Source: Bifidobacterium breve
Lineage (GTDB): Bacteria > Actinomycetota > Thermoleophilia > Miltoncostaeales > Miltoncostaeaceae
Assembly: GCA_945861935.1 (NCBI GenBank)
Contig: CAMAVU010000012.1
Span: forward strand, 1-34,774
DNA length: 34,774 nt
Direction of reading: 5' to 3'
Shown here: positions 7,368 to 16,619 of the stretch, piece after piece
How the letters are laid out: each line of letters begins with the position of its first letter
Numbering within the stretch: the first letter of the stretch is position 1
Position numbers and translations under genes: made by a program
The notes under the pieces: model-generated
The model's database searches: none
The model's input: only the letters and a program-made list of their open reading frames with translations
What the model was told of the DNA's origin: nothing

Positions 7368-8662
7368 GGTCACCGGCCCGGCGGGTGCGCGACCGGCGCG
7401 GCCAGGCGATGCCCCTCGTCCTCCTGGTGTCCGCCGTGGCCACGGCTCTGGTTCTCGGTCTCGCGGCCCTGGGTGGGTTGCGCGTGGCGGCGGGCGCCGC
7501 GCGGCTGGCGGCGGACCTGGCGGCCCTCTCGGCGGGCCGGGCACTGCTCGATGCCATTCCGGGGGCGCTGCTCGACCCGTGGGACCTGCGGCCCCGCCTG
7601 CAGCGCGCGGTGGAGGGGGCTGCAGCGGCGTCGGCCCGCGGGTCGGGCGCCCGGGTCACTTCCGTACGGCTGGTGGGAGAGGGCCGTATTCCGTTGCAGG
7701 TCCAGGTACAGGTGCGGCGACCGGGTCCGATGGGCGTGTCGGTGTCGGCGACGGCACGCGCAGGCATCCAGGTGACGGCGGACGTGCCGGGTACCGGCCC
7801 CGTGGGGTGGGCGACCGGCGGTGGCTACATGGGGCCGCTCGTCTACCGGGATGGCAAGCCCGTATGCCCGGCCATCGCGGCGGCGTTCGACCAGATGGAC
7901 CGTGCGATCCACTCCGCGGGAATGGATCTGGTGGTGGTGAGCGGCTTCCGCTCCGATGCCGAGCAGGCGGTGCTCTTCGCGCGCCACCCCGACCCGAAGT
8001 GGGTGGCCGCCCCCGGCCACAGCCGCCACCGCGACGGCACGGAACTCGACATGGTGGTGAGCGGTGGCATCCATCCGTGGCTCACGCGCAACGCAGGGTC
8101 GTTCGGCTTCATCCAGCGCTACCCGTGGGAGCCCTGGCACTGGGGCTTCGTCTCCGGTTGCGGACCGGGGCAGCCCGGCGCCACATCCGGGGCGCTGGCG
8201 GCGGGTGCGTTGCAGCCGTGGGTTCCCGCCTCGTACCGCAACCTCGTGCTGCTCTCCGCCCAGGCGGCCGGCATCGCCCCGGCGCTCCTCGCCGCCGTCA
8301 TCGAGGCCGAGTCGGCTTTCGATCCGCAGGCGGTGAGCAGCACCGGGGAGCAGGGCATCGCGCAGTTGACGCCGGGGACCGCGCGGGGTATGGGGGTGGA
8401 TGACCCGTTCGATCCCGTGCAGGCGATCTCCGGCGCCGCGCGCCTGCTGGAAGCGGGCATCCGGGAGTTCGGGTCGGTGCCTCTGGCCGTCGCGGCCTAT
8501 CACGCCGGGTCGGCTGCCGTGCGGCGGTACGCCGGCATCCCCCCGTACCCCGGAACGATGGTGTACGTGGCACGGGTGATCGCTCTCGCGGGGCAGGGTG
8601 GCGCGCTGGCCGATGGTCCGGACGCGGTCGTGCTTGTACGGGCGGGCACGCTGCTCGCCTGA
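7364..8662 (+). CDS. TadG-like / VanY D,D-peptidase / lytic transglycosylase fusion
   Basis: This 432-residue protein combines three modules. (1) Residues 1-60: RRGQAMPLVLL, a membrane helix, then RLAADLAALSAGRAL, as in actinobacterial TadE/TadG-like proteins; the Glu at +5 is absent. (2) Residues ~150-265: VanY-type D-Ala-D-Ala carboxypeptidase with SGFRSDAEQ, the S-x-H-x-x-G-x-x-x-D-like zinc motif (HSRHRDGTELDM; H222, D229) and EPWHWGF (H259). (3) Residues ~290-405: SLT lytic transglycosylase with AESAFDPQAVSSTGEQG (catalytic E316), AQLTPGTA and AAYHAGSAAV. All key catalytic residues are present. The inferred product is a membrane-tethered enzyme that cuts both peptide stems and glycan strands outside the cell, perhaps opening the wall for the pseudopilus encoded just upstream. 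No frameshift or internal start separates the modules. Confidence 0.9.
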   Translation: MRSPARRVRDRRGQAMPLVLLVSAVATALVLGLAALGGLRVAAGAARLAADLAALSAGRALLDAIPGALLDPWDLRPRLQRAVEGAAAASARGSGARVTSVRLVGEGRIPLQVQVQVRRPGPMGVSVSATARAGIQVTADVPGTGPVGWATGGGYMGPLVYRDGKPVCPAIAAAFDQMDRAIHSAGMDLVVVSGFRSDAEQAVLFARHPDPKWVAAPGHSRHRDGTELDMVVSGGIHPWLTRNAGSFGFIQRYPWEPWHWGFVSGCGPGQPGATSGALAAGALQPWVPASYRNLVLLSAQAAGIAPALLAAVIEAESAFDPQAVSSTGEQGIAQLTPGTARGMGVDDPFDPVQAISGAARLLEAGIREFGSVPLAVAAYHAGSAAVRRYAGIPPYPGTMVYVARVIALAGQGGALADGPDAVVLVRAGTLLA

Positions 8663-8774
8663 TCACCGGCTTCCACTGCACCAACGACGCTCATCTCCGT
8701 GGACCGCGTCGGGCCCTGACCTCGCGGCTCCGAGGAGCGCCCCCATGGAGTCCGGGGCGCTGCGGTCCCGCTCC

Positions 8775-8780
8775 TATACT
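8775..8780 (+). promoter_or_regulatory. -10 element of a leaderless transcript (TATACT)
   Basis: TATACT, one base from the consensus TATAAT, ends 7 nt before the uvrC ATG at 8788. There is no Shine-Dalgarno between them. Confidence 0.6.
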
Positions 8781-8787
8781 CGCGCCA

Positions 8788-10719
8788 ATGGGCATGGAGC
8801 CGCTCCGCGAGCAGCTCGCCGCGCTCCCTGACGCGCCGGGCGTGTACCTCTTCCGCGATGTCGACGACCGCGTGCTGTACGTGGGGAAGGCGAAGTCGCT
8901 GCGAAGGCGCGCGCCCTCGTACTTCGAAGCGCCCCTGCGCGGTCCGGGCCGGGGGGACACGCGGCAGCCTGGCCCGAGGCCGGGACTGCACCCGCGCATC
9001 GCCGAGATGGCCTCGCGCGTGGCGCGCCTCGAGGCCCTGGTGGTGAACAGCGAGGAGGAGGCCCTCATCGTCGAGGGCAACCTCATCACGACGCACCGGC
9101 CGCCGTTCAATGTGAGGCTGCGCGACGACAAGAGCTACCCGTACATCGGGATCAGTTTGGATGAGACGTACCCGAGGGTGTACTTCACCCGCGAGCGCCA
9201 TCGCCGTGACCGCGTGTACTTCGGCCCGTTCTCGAGCGCCTCGAAGGTGCGCGAGACCCTTTCGCTGATCGGCAAGATCTTCCCCAGCCGGCCCTGCGAG
9301 GGCACCGAGCCCGGCAGGCCCTCGGGTATCCCGTGTCTCGACTACCACATCAAGCGCTGCCTGGCGCCCTGCGTGGACTACATCAGCCTCGCGGACTACC
9401 GCCACCTGATCGACCAGATCATCGCCTTCCTGTCCGGGCGCTACCGCGGTCTGGAGCAGGAACTCGAGGAGCAGATGCGGGCCGCCGCCGCCGCGCAGCG
9501 CTTCGAGGACGCCGCTCTGTACCGGAACCGCCTTACCGCGGTGCGTCACCTCATGGAGCACCAGTCGGTGCGCAAGGGGTCCATGGGATCGCTCGATGTC
9601 CTGGGCATTGCTCTCGACGACGACGGCGAGGCCGCCAACGTGCAGGTGCTGCAGGTGCGCGACGGGGCCCTCTGCGACCGGCAGGCGTTCTTCGTGGATC
9701 CCTCAGGCGTGTGTGACCCCGAGATCATCCTCGAGCAGTTCGCCATGGAGTACTACGCGCTCGGCATGGCGATTCCGCCACTGGTGATCGTGCCGCGGGG
9801 CATGGAGACGCGCGGCCTGGAGGCGCTGCTCGGCGAGCGCCGTCAGGCCGGGGTCGAGGTGCGTGCCTCCGAGCGCGGGGAGAAGCGGCAGATGCAGGAG
9901 GTGGCCGAGCGCAACGCGCGCCTCGCCCTCGATCAGGACCGCGCCCGGGTGACCCGGACGCGCGAGCGCCGGGCTACCGCTCTCGGCGACCTGGAGCGCG
10001 CCCTGGGCCTCGATGCGCCGCCGATGCGCATCGAATGCTTCGACATCTCCGACATCGGGGCCACGTACGCGGTGGCATCGATGACGGTGATGATCGGTGG
10101 TGCGCCCGCCCGCCAGCACTATCGCTCGTTCACCATGCGGCACGAAGGGGGCCCCGACGATTTTGCGCGCATTGAGGAGGCCCTCGGGCGCCGCATGGCG
10201 CGCCTGGCGGCCGGCGACCCCGACCCGAGCCTCGGCGCCACGCCGTCGCTCGTCGTGATCGATGGCGGCAAGGGCCAACTGGGCGCCGCGCACCGGGCCA
10301 TGCGTGCGGCGGGTGTGGACGTTCCGATGATCGGGCTGGCGAAGAAGCAGGAGGAGGTCTTCGTGCCGGGCCGGTCGACGCCGATCCTGCTGCCCGTGGA
10401 CTCGCCGGGCCTCGGGCTGCTGCAGCAGGTGCGCGACGAGGCCCACCGCTTCGCGCTCCGGCATCACCGCTCGCGGCGGGGCAAGGGCATGACCGCCAGC
10501 GCCGTGGACACCCTCCCGGGCATCGGGCCTGCGCGCCGCCGCGCCATACTGGGGCACTTCGGGTCGCCGGAGCGGTTCCTCGCCGCGACCCGCGATGAGA
10601 TGGAAGCGGTCCCGGGACTTCCGCCGAAGGTGGCGCGCGACCTGTACGAGCACCTCAACAAGGCGGGTGGTCCCGATCAGTCCGGGGCGCTCGCGGGATC
10701 GGGGATCGGGTGGAACTGA
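8788..10719 (+). CDS. uvrC: Excinuclease ABC subunit C
   Basis: Nuclease subunit of nucleotide excision repair; makes the 3' and 5' incisions around a lesion marked by UvrA-UvrB. The 643 residues carry the GIY-YIG nuclease (PGVYLF, LYVGKAKSL; ~14-100), the Cys-rich region (CLDYHIKRCLAPC), the UVR motif that binds UvrB (~215-250), the RNase H-like endonuclease with ECFDISD, VVIDGGKGQLG and DEAHRFALRHHR (catalytic Asp/Asp/His), and two helix-hairpin-helix motifs (LPGIGPARR, VPGLPPKVA). Residues ~48-66 are a Gly/Pro/Arg-rich insertion that usual UvrC proteins lack. The stop lies 10 nt inside rapZ, so uvrC-rapZ-yvcK is one operon. Confidence 0.97.
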   Translation: MGMEPLREQLAALPDAPGVYLFRDVDDRVLYVGKAKSLRRRAPSYFEAPLRGPGRGDTRQPGPRPGLHPRIAEMASRVARLEALVVNSEEEALIVEGNLITTHRPPFNVRLRDDKSYPYIGISLDETYPRVYFTRERHRRDRVYFGPFSSASKVRETLSLIGKIFPSRPCEGTEPGRPSGIPCLDYHIKRCLAPCVDYISLADYRHLIDQIIAFLSGRYRGLEQELEEQMRAAAAAQRFEDAALYRNRLTAVRHLMEHQSVRKGSMGSLDVLGIALDDDGEAANVQVLQVRDGALCDRQAFFVDPSGVCDPEIILEQFAMEYYALGMAIPPLVIVPRGMETRGLEALLGERRQAGVEVRASERGEKRQMQEVAERNARLALDQDRARVTRTRERRATALGDLERALGLDAPPMRIECFDISDIGATYAVASMTVMIGGAPARQHYRSFTMRHEGGPDDFARIEEALGRRMARLAAGDPDPSLGATPSLVVIDGGKGQLGAAHRAMRAAGVDVPMIGLAKKQEEVFVPGRSTPILLPVDSPGLGLLQQVRDEAHRFALRHHRSRRGKGMTASAVDTLPGIGPARRRAILGHFGSPERFLAATRDEMEAVPGLPPKVARDLYEHLNKAGGPDQSGALAGSGIGWN

Positions 10720-11582
10720 CGATCATCACAGGCCTCTCCGGTGCGGGGAAGTCCGGAGCCATCGGGGCCTTCGAGGATGCCGACTACTTCTGCATCGACA
10801 ACCTGCCACCGCGGCTTCTGTCATCGCTCGTGGATCTCTTCGCGCTCGAGGGCAGCCGGATGGAGCGGGCGGCGTTGGTCTGCGACGTCAGGGGTGGGGT
10901 GTGGTTCGACGAACTCGTGCGCGAACTCGACCGACTCGGGGCGATACCCGGCACGACGACGCGGATCGTGTTCCTCGAGGCCTCCGACGATGTCCTGCTG
11001 GCGCGCTTCCGCGAGACCCGTCGCCGCCACCCGTTGGCAGACGGGGGCGAGGTGCTGCGGGGCATCGAGAAGGAGCGGGCGCTCCTTGCCGACATCCGCG
11101 ACCGGGCCGATGTGGTCATCGACACCAGCGAGATGAACACCTGGCAGTTGCGGGAGGCCGTCGCGCAGGTGATGAAGCCCGGCGACCGGCCGCGGATGCG
11201 CGTGACCTTCTCGTCGTTCGGCTTCAAGCACGGGGTGCCACGCGAGGCCGACCTGATGTTCGATGTGCGCTTCCTGCGCAACCCGCACTACGTGCCCGCG
11301 CTCACGGCACTCACGGGGGAGGACCCGACCGTGGCCCGGTACGTCGCGGAGGACCCCGGGTACGACGAGTTCATGGACCGTCTGGCCGGGCTGCTCGACC
11401 ACGTGCTCCCGCTGTACGAGGCCGAGGGCAAGCGTCACCTCGTGGTGGCGGTCGGGTGCACCGGAGGCAGGCACCGCAGTGTCACCGTGGCCAGCGCACT
11501 CGCAGCACGCTACGCCGACCTGCTGGAGGTCTCGGTGGCGCATCGCGACTCCGGGCGCCCGGCGGAGGTCCGCTCCGCATGA
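10710..11582 (+). CDS. rapZ: RapZ/YvcJ-type RNase adapter P-loop protein
   Basis: This 290-residue nucleotide-binding protein has Walker A GLSGAGKSGA (residues 8-17), the DNLPP signature, FLEASDDVLLARFRETRR, and the C-terminal half with SFGFKHGVP, DVRFLRNPHY and VGCTGGRHRSV. In enterobacteria this family controls GlmZ RNA and amino-sugar synthesis; in Gram-positives (YvcJ) it is a GTP/ATP-binding protein of less clear role. The start is a GTG overlapping uvrC by 10 nt; its stop shares ATGA with yvcK. Gene order uvrC-rapZ-yvcK is conserved across Gram-positives. Confidence 0.96.
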   Translation: MELTIITGLSGAGKSGAIGAFEDADYFCIDNLPPRLLSSLVDLFALEGSRMERAALVCDVRGGVWFDELVRELDRLGAIPGTTTRIVFLEASDDVLLARFRETRRRHPLADGGEVLRGIEKERALLADIRDRADVVIDTSEMNTWQLREAVAQVMKPGDRPRMRVTFSSFGFKHGVPREADLMFDVRFLRNPHYVPALTALTGEDPTVARYVAEDPGYDEFMDRLAGLLDHVLPLYEAEGKRHLVVAVGCTGGRHRSVTVASALAARYADLLEVSVAHRDSGRPAEVRSA

Positions 11583-12559
11583 CCCGCCCGCACGTGGCGG
11601 CGCTCGGGGGCGGCACCGGCCTGTCGTCGGTCCTCCGGGGCCTCAAGCGCCGCGACCTCGACATCTCCGCGGTGGTGGGGGTGGCTGACGACGGCGGATC
11701 GTCGGGCCGCCTGCGGCGGGAACTGGGCATCCTGCCCCCAGGGGACATCCGCAACGTGCTGGTCGCCCTGGCCGAGGATGAGTCGCTCATGGGGCGCCTC
11801 TTCCAGCATCGGTTCGCCGACGGAGATCTGTCGGGGCATCCCTTCGGCAACCTCATTCTGGCTGCCCTCACACAGGTGACCGGCTCCTTCGACGAGGCTG
11901 TGCGTGAGGCCTCGCGCGTGCTCAACGTGCGGGGCCGGGTGATCCCGGGTGCACTCGAGCACGTGCGTCTCTGGGCCGAGCGGGAGGACGGCTCGGAGGT
12001 GTGCGGGGAGACGCTGATCGCCTCGGGGGTCGGAGCGTGCCGCCGCATCTGGCTGGACCCCGAACCGGCGGCGCACCCGGATGCCGTCTCGGCCATCTCC
12101 GATGCCGACCTGGTGCTGCTCGGCCCCGGTTCGCTCTACACCAGCGTGCTGCCGCACCTCGCGGTGGGGGAGATTGCCGAGGCCGTGCGCGCGGCGCGCG
12201 GTCTGCGCGTGTATGTGTGCAACATGATGACCCAGCCCGGCGAGACCGATGGCATGGACGCTGTCACCCATCTTGACCGGGTGCTCGAGATGCTCCCGGG
12301 CGGCGTTGATGTGGTGGTGGTCCACGACGGGGCCCTGGACCGGGCGGCCGTCGTGCACTACGCCGCCGAGGGGCAGGAGCCTGTGCACGTGGATGCCGAG
12401 GCGCTGGCCTCGCGCGGCGTGCGCGTGGTGGCCGCCGGTATCGCCGAGGCCGACCGGGTGGTACGGCACTCCCCCGAGGCCCTCGCCGATGTGCTGGAGC
12501 CCCTCGCACGGGAGGGCACCGGACGTCGGTCCGTGCCATCACCCGTCGATTCGCGCTGA
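11579..12559 (+). CDS. yvcK: YvcK/CofD-like gluconeogenesis factor
   Basis: This 326-residue protein begins HVAALGGGTGLSSVLRGLK, the glycine-rich nucleotide/UDP-sugar binding motif of the family. VVGVADDGGSSGRLRRE, PPGDIRN, GHPFGN, LGPGSLYTSVLPHL and MTQPGETDG are further family motifs. YvcK binds UDP-GlcNAc and links cell-wall precursor supply to central metabolism, being needed for growth on gluconeogenic carbon in Bacillus. The ATG overlaps the rapZ stop. In most relatives whiA follows immediately; here it does not. The C-terminal tail (RRSVPSPVDSR) is unremarkable. Confidence 0.96.
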   Translation: MTRPHVAALGGGTGLSSVLRGLKRRDLDISAVVGVADDGGSSGRLRRELGILPPGDIRNVLVALAEDESLMGRLFQHRFADGDLSGHPFGNLILAALTQVTGSFDEAVREASRVLNVRGRVIPGALEHVRLWAEREDGSEVCGETLIASGVGACRRIWLDPEPAAHPDAVSAISDADLVLLGPGSLYTSVLPHLAVGEIAEAVRAARGLRVYVCNMMTQPGETDGMDAVTHLDRVLEMLPGGVDVVVVHDGALDRAAVVHYAAEGQEPVHVDAEALASRGVRVVAAGIAEADRVVRHSPEALADVLEPLAREGTGRRSVPSPVDSR

Positions 12560-12637
12560 TCATTACCGTCGCGTAAACCGCCCGCTCGTAGCGTGAAAAT
12601 GACGGGGTTTCCGGCGGGCGCGAAGGATATGTAGCAC

Positions 12638-12667
12638 TTGTAACGAATAGGCGGGCGCCCGTAGAGT
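12638..12667 (+). promoter_or_regulatory. Predicted promoter of the DUF1097 gene
   Basis: TTGTAA (12638-12643) and TAGAGT (12662-12667) are 18 bp apart. The transcript would have a leader of ~92 nt containing a small GCCGT/ACGGC hairpin near its 5' end and a strong ribosome site. Confidence 0.45.
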
Positions 12668-12753
12668 GCCGTCTGCACGGCGGCATAGCCTACGTGCAAC
12701 CGCGAAGCCCACCTCATCGTGTTACCGGGTTAGCGGGGATCCCTGTCCTATCC

Positions 12754-12760
12754 AAAGGAG
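12754..12760 (+). promoter_or_regulatory. Strong ribosome binding site AAAGGAG
   Basis: AAAGGAG lies 5 nt before the ATG at 12766, the best Shine-Dalgarno in the window. It fixes this start over an in-frame ATG at 12694. Confidence 0.85.
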
Positions 12761-12765
12761 CTCAC

Positions 12766-13410
12766 ATGGGTGCTCGCGCTAAGGCGATTTTTCCGCTCGC
12801 GCTTGTCATCGGGGTTCTGTCGTACCTGTGGACTGAGTTCTCGCTGAACTTCACGTTCCACTGGGTCACCGTCGCCGGCACGGATGTGCCGGGCGCCGTC
12901 GGTGTGCCGCAGAACTTCCACTTCATTCTTCCCACGGCATTCATTTCGTGGGGCCTCTTCTTCGCCGCCGGTGGTGACAACGCCGCCTTCGGCAAGATCT
13001 TCCTGGCATCCGTCTTCGGTACCGTCGCCGCCCTGGTGACGATCCCGCTGTCGTACAAGACGGCTGCTTTCCCCGACTTCTGGGGCATCGCCCTGTGGGT
13101 CGGCGTCTTCGCTTTTGTCCTCGTGATGATCCTCGTCGCGGGTGACTGGTACTACGTCGCCGGTACGTTCCCGGCATTCGCCGCAGTCTTCCTCTGGTGG
13201 GTTGCCACCGGCATGGACGGCTGGGCTCCGCTGGGCGCTGACGCGGCCAACGGCACTTCTTCGGGCCTCGGCGCCTTCGGTGGTCTCATCTCGACCCCGT
13301 GGGCCTGGGTTTGGTTCGACACCCTTGTAACCCTGATCATCGGCGTCATTCTTGGCGTCGCGTCGGGCAGGCTGTCGGCCCTCCTCACCCCGAAGGCCAA
13401 GGAGTCCTAG
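12766..13410 (+). CDS. DUF1097-like multi-pass membrane protein
   Basis: This 214-residue protein has about six hydrophobic segments (residues ~5-24, 43-62, 68-90, 99-124, 128-146, 183-203). The pattern, with GVLSYLWTE near the N-terminus, FISWGLFFAAGG, a central FAFVLVMILVAG and a final LIIGVILGVASGRL, fits the DUF1097 (YcdZ-like) family, whose function is not established. Codon use differs from neighbours: many GCT, GTT, CTT, ATT and TTT codons where other genes use C/G-ending codons. With the strong ribosome site and the perfect terminator this suggests a highly expressed, independently transcribed gene, or one acquired from elsewhere. It lies between yvcK and gap, where whiA is expected. 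Confidence 0.75.
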   Translation: MGARAKAIFPLALVIGVLSYLWTEFSLNFTFHWVTVAGTDVPGAVGVPQNFHFILPTAFISWGLFFAAGGDNAAFGKIFLASVFGTVAALVTIPLSYKTAAFPDFWGIALWVGVFAFVLVMILVAGDWYYVAGTFPAFAAVFLWWVATGMDGWAPLGADAANGTSSGLGAFGGLISTPWAWVWFDTLVTLIIGVILGVASGRLSALLTPKAKES

Positions 13411-13439
13411 GCCCAGAGCCGACGACTTCGTCGCTTCAC

Positions 13440-13475
13440 CTCCGGGGGGCCATCTGGCCCCCCGGAGTCGTTTTT
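13440..13475 (+). terminator. Intrinsic terminator of the DUF1097 gene
   Basis: CTCCGGGGGGCCA (13440-13452) pairs perfectly with TGGCCCCCCGGAG (13455-13467) and is followed by TCGTTTTT. It is the only classic hairpin-plus-U-tract terminator I find in the window, and it separates this gene from the gap operon. Confidence 0.93.
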
Positions 13476-13570
13476 GCCCGCCCGCAACCCCCATGCGGGG
13501 GCACGTGGAACCCACTCCCGGACCCAGCGGCACCAGGGCTTGGCCGCCGCCGCTGGAAGAGGTCCGTTCG

Positions 13571-14661
<1,091 letters not shown>

Positions 14662-14662
<1 letters not shown>

Positions 14663-15870
14663 TGACGCGGCTGGTCCAGGTCGACTCCCCGGGTCGGTCA
14701 TGGGCAGGTGAGCGCGTGCTCGTCCGCGCCGACCTCAACGCCCCCCTTGAGGTCGGCGCGGACGGATGCCCGCGCGTGGCTGATGACGCCCGCATCCGGG
14801 CATCCGTGCCGACACTGCGGTTCCTCTTGGACTCCGGTGCCTGTGTGGCGGTGTGCTCGCACCTCGGACGGCCGCGGGGCCAGCGCGTGGACGACCTGTC
14901 GCTCGCCCCGTGCGCGGAGCGTCTTGCCGATCTCCTGGGGCAGCCGGTCGAGTTGCTGCCCGACTCCGTGGGCCCCGGGGTCGCCACCCGCGTCCGGGCG
15001 CTGGGGCCGGGAGAGATCGTGATGCTCGAGAACCTGCGATTCCACGCCGGGGAGGAGGCGAACGCCGCGGCTTTTGCCGATGATCTGGCGGCTGGGTTCA
15101 CGCGGTACGTGAATGATGCGTTCGGCGCCGCGCACCGGGCCCATGCGTCCACCGAGGCCGTGGCGCGCCGCCTGGACTCCTCTGCCGGGCTGCTTCTGGC
15201 GCGCGAGGTGGAGGTGCTCGGCGGCCTCCTCGACGATCCAGCGCCGCCGTTTGTCGCGGTGCTGGGCGGTTCCAAGGTCAGCGACAAGTTGCCGCTGATT
15301 GACAACCTCCTCGACCGGGCCGACCGCATCCTGATCGGCGGGGCGATGTGCTTCACGTTCCTCAGGGCGCTGGGGGACTCCGTGGGCACCTCCCTGCACG
15401 AGGACGGGAACGCACAGGCGCTTGCCCTCCGGTTGCTCGAGCGCGCGGCCAGGGTGAACTGCACCCTCCAGTTGCCGACAGACATCCTCGTTGCCGACCG
15501 CTTTGACGCCGGGGCCAACCTGAGGGTGGTGCCGAGCGACGGCATCCCACCCGGCTGGATGGGCGTGGACATCGGGCCGCGCACGGCTGCGGCGTACCGC
15601 GAGGTGATCATGGGGGCAGGCACGGTGTTCTGGAACGGCCCCATGGGCGCCTTCGAGATACCGCCGTTCGCCGACGGCACGCGGGCGGTCGCCGAGGCCA
15701 TGGCCGCCTCATCCGCTGTCACGGTTGCCGGGGGAGGCGACTCGGGCGCCGCGCTGGGCGACATGGGACTGGCCGATCGCCTGACATGGGTGTCCACCGG
15801 TGGTGGGGCCGCCCTCGAGATGATGGAGGGGCGGGCACTGCCCGGTGTGGCCGCCCTGCTCCGGTCATGA
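14662..15870 (+). CDS. pgk: Phosphoglycerate kinase
   Basis: Transfers phosphate from 1,3-bisphosphoglycerate to ADP. The 402 residues are the usual length. Seen: VLVRADLNAPL, HLGRPRG, LENLRFHAGEEAN, YVNDAFGAAHRAHAST, GGSKVSDKLP, and the C-terminal GGGDSGAALGDMG with WVSTGGGAALE. The typical RSV-x-P stretch is replaced by RASVPTLRFLLD. The ATG at 14662 is chosen because it overlaps the gap stop and matches the family N-terminus; an ATG 17 codons upstream lies inside gap. The stop shares ATGA with tpiA. Confidence 0.97.
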
Positions 15871-16619
15871 GCGACGGGCGGCGCCCGCTGGTGGCGGGGA
15901 ACTGGAAGATGAACAAGACGGCCGCGGAGGCGCGGGAGTTCTGCACGGCGCTGGCCTCCCTTCTGGGTCCGGACCCGCCCGCCGACGTGGTGGTGTGCCC
16001 GCCCTTCACCGCGCTGGAGGCGGTCGTGGTCGCGCTCGGGTCGTCGCCCATCGCGGTGTACGCACAGGCCGTGCACGGTGCTGCGGGCGGCCCCCACACC
16101 GGCGAGATCTCGGCGGACATGCTCCGGGCGACCGGGGTGGTCGGCACGCTCGTGGGGCACTCCGAACGCCGCGCGGCCCGCGAGACGGACGAGCAGGTGG
16201 CCCAGAGTCTGCGCGCGGGTCTGGACGCGGGCCTGATGGTCGTGCTCTGCTGCGGGGAGTCACTCGGCACCCGTCGGGGCGGTGGCACCGAGCGCTGGGT
16301 CGCCGCTCAGGTGGCGTCGGCGCTCGCGGCCGTGCATCCCGGCGACGGTGACCGGCTCGTCATCGCCTACGAGCCCATCTGGGCCATCGGCACCGGCGAG
16401 ACCGCGTCGCCCGCAGAGGCCCAGGAGGCGTGCGCCATCGTACGCGCGGTGGCCTCGGAGCGGGTGGACGGCGCGGCGCTGCGGGTGCTCTACGGCGGCA
16501 GCGTGACCCCGGCCAACGCGGCGGCGCTGATGGCCCAGCCCGACGTGGATGGAGTTCTCGTCGGCGGCGCCAGCCTGGAGCCCGGGTCTTTTGCCCGGAT
16601 CGTGGCGGCCGCGGGGTGA
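15867..16619 (+). CDS. tpiA: Triosephosphate isomerase
   Basis: Interconverts dihydroxyacetone phosphate and glyceraldehyde-3-phosphate. This 250-residue TIM barrel shows GNWKMNK (N12, K14), GEISADML, GHSERR (catalytic H98), AYEPIWAIGTG (catalytic E169), YGGSV and GVLVGGASL (phosphate loops). The ATG overlaps the pgk stop (ATGA) and its TGA is shared with the gpmI GTG. Confidence 0.98.
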   Translation: MSDGRRPLVAGNWKMNKTAAEAREFCTALASLLGPDPPADVVVCPPFTALEAVVVALGSSPIAVYAQAVHGAAGGPHTGEISADMLRATGVVGTLVGHSERRAARETDEQVAQSLRAGLDAGLMVVLCCGESLGTRRGGGTERWVAAQVASALAAVHPGDGDRLVIAYEPIWAIGTGETASPAEAQEACAIVRAVASERVDGAALRVLYGGSVTPANAAALMAQPDVDGVLVGGASLEPGSFARIVAAAG

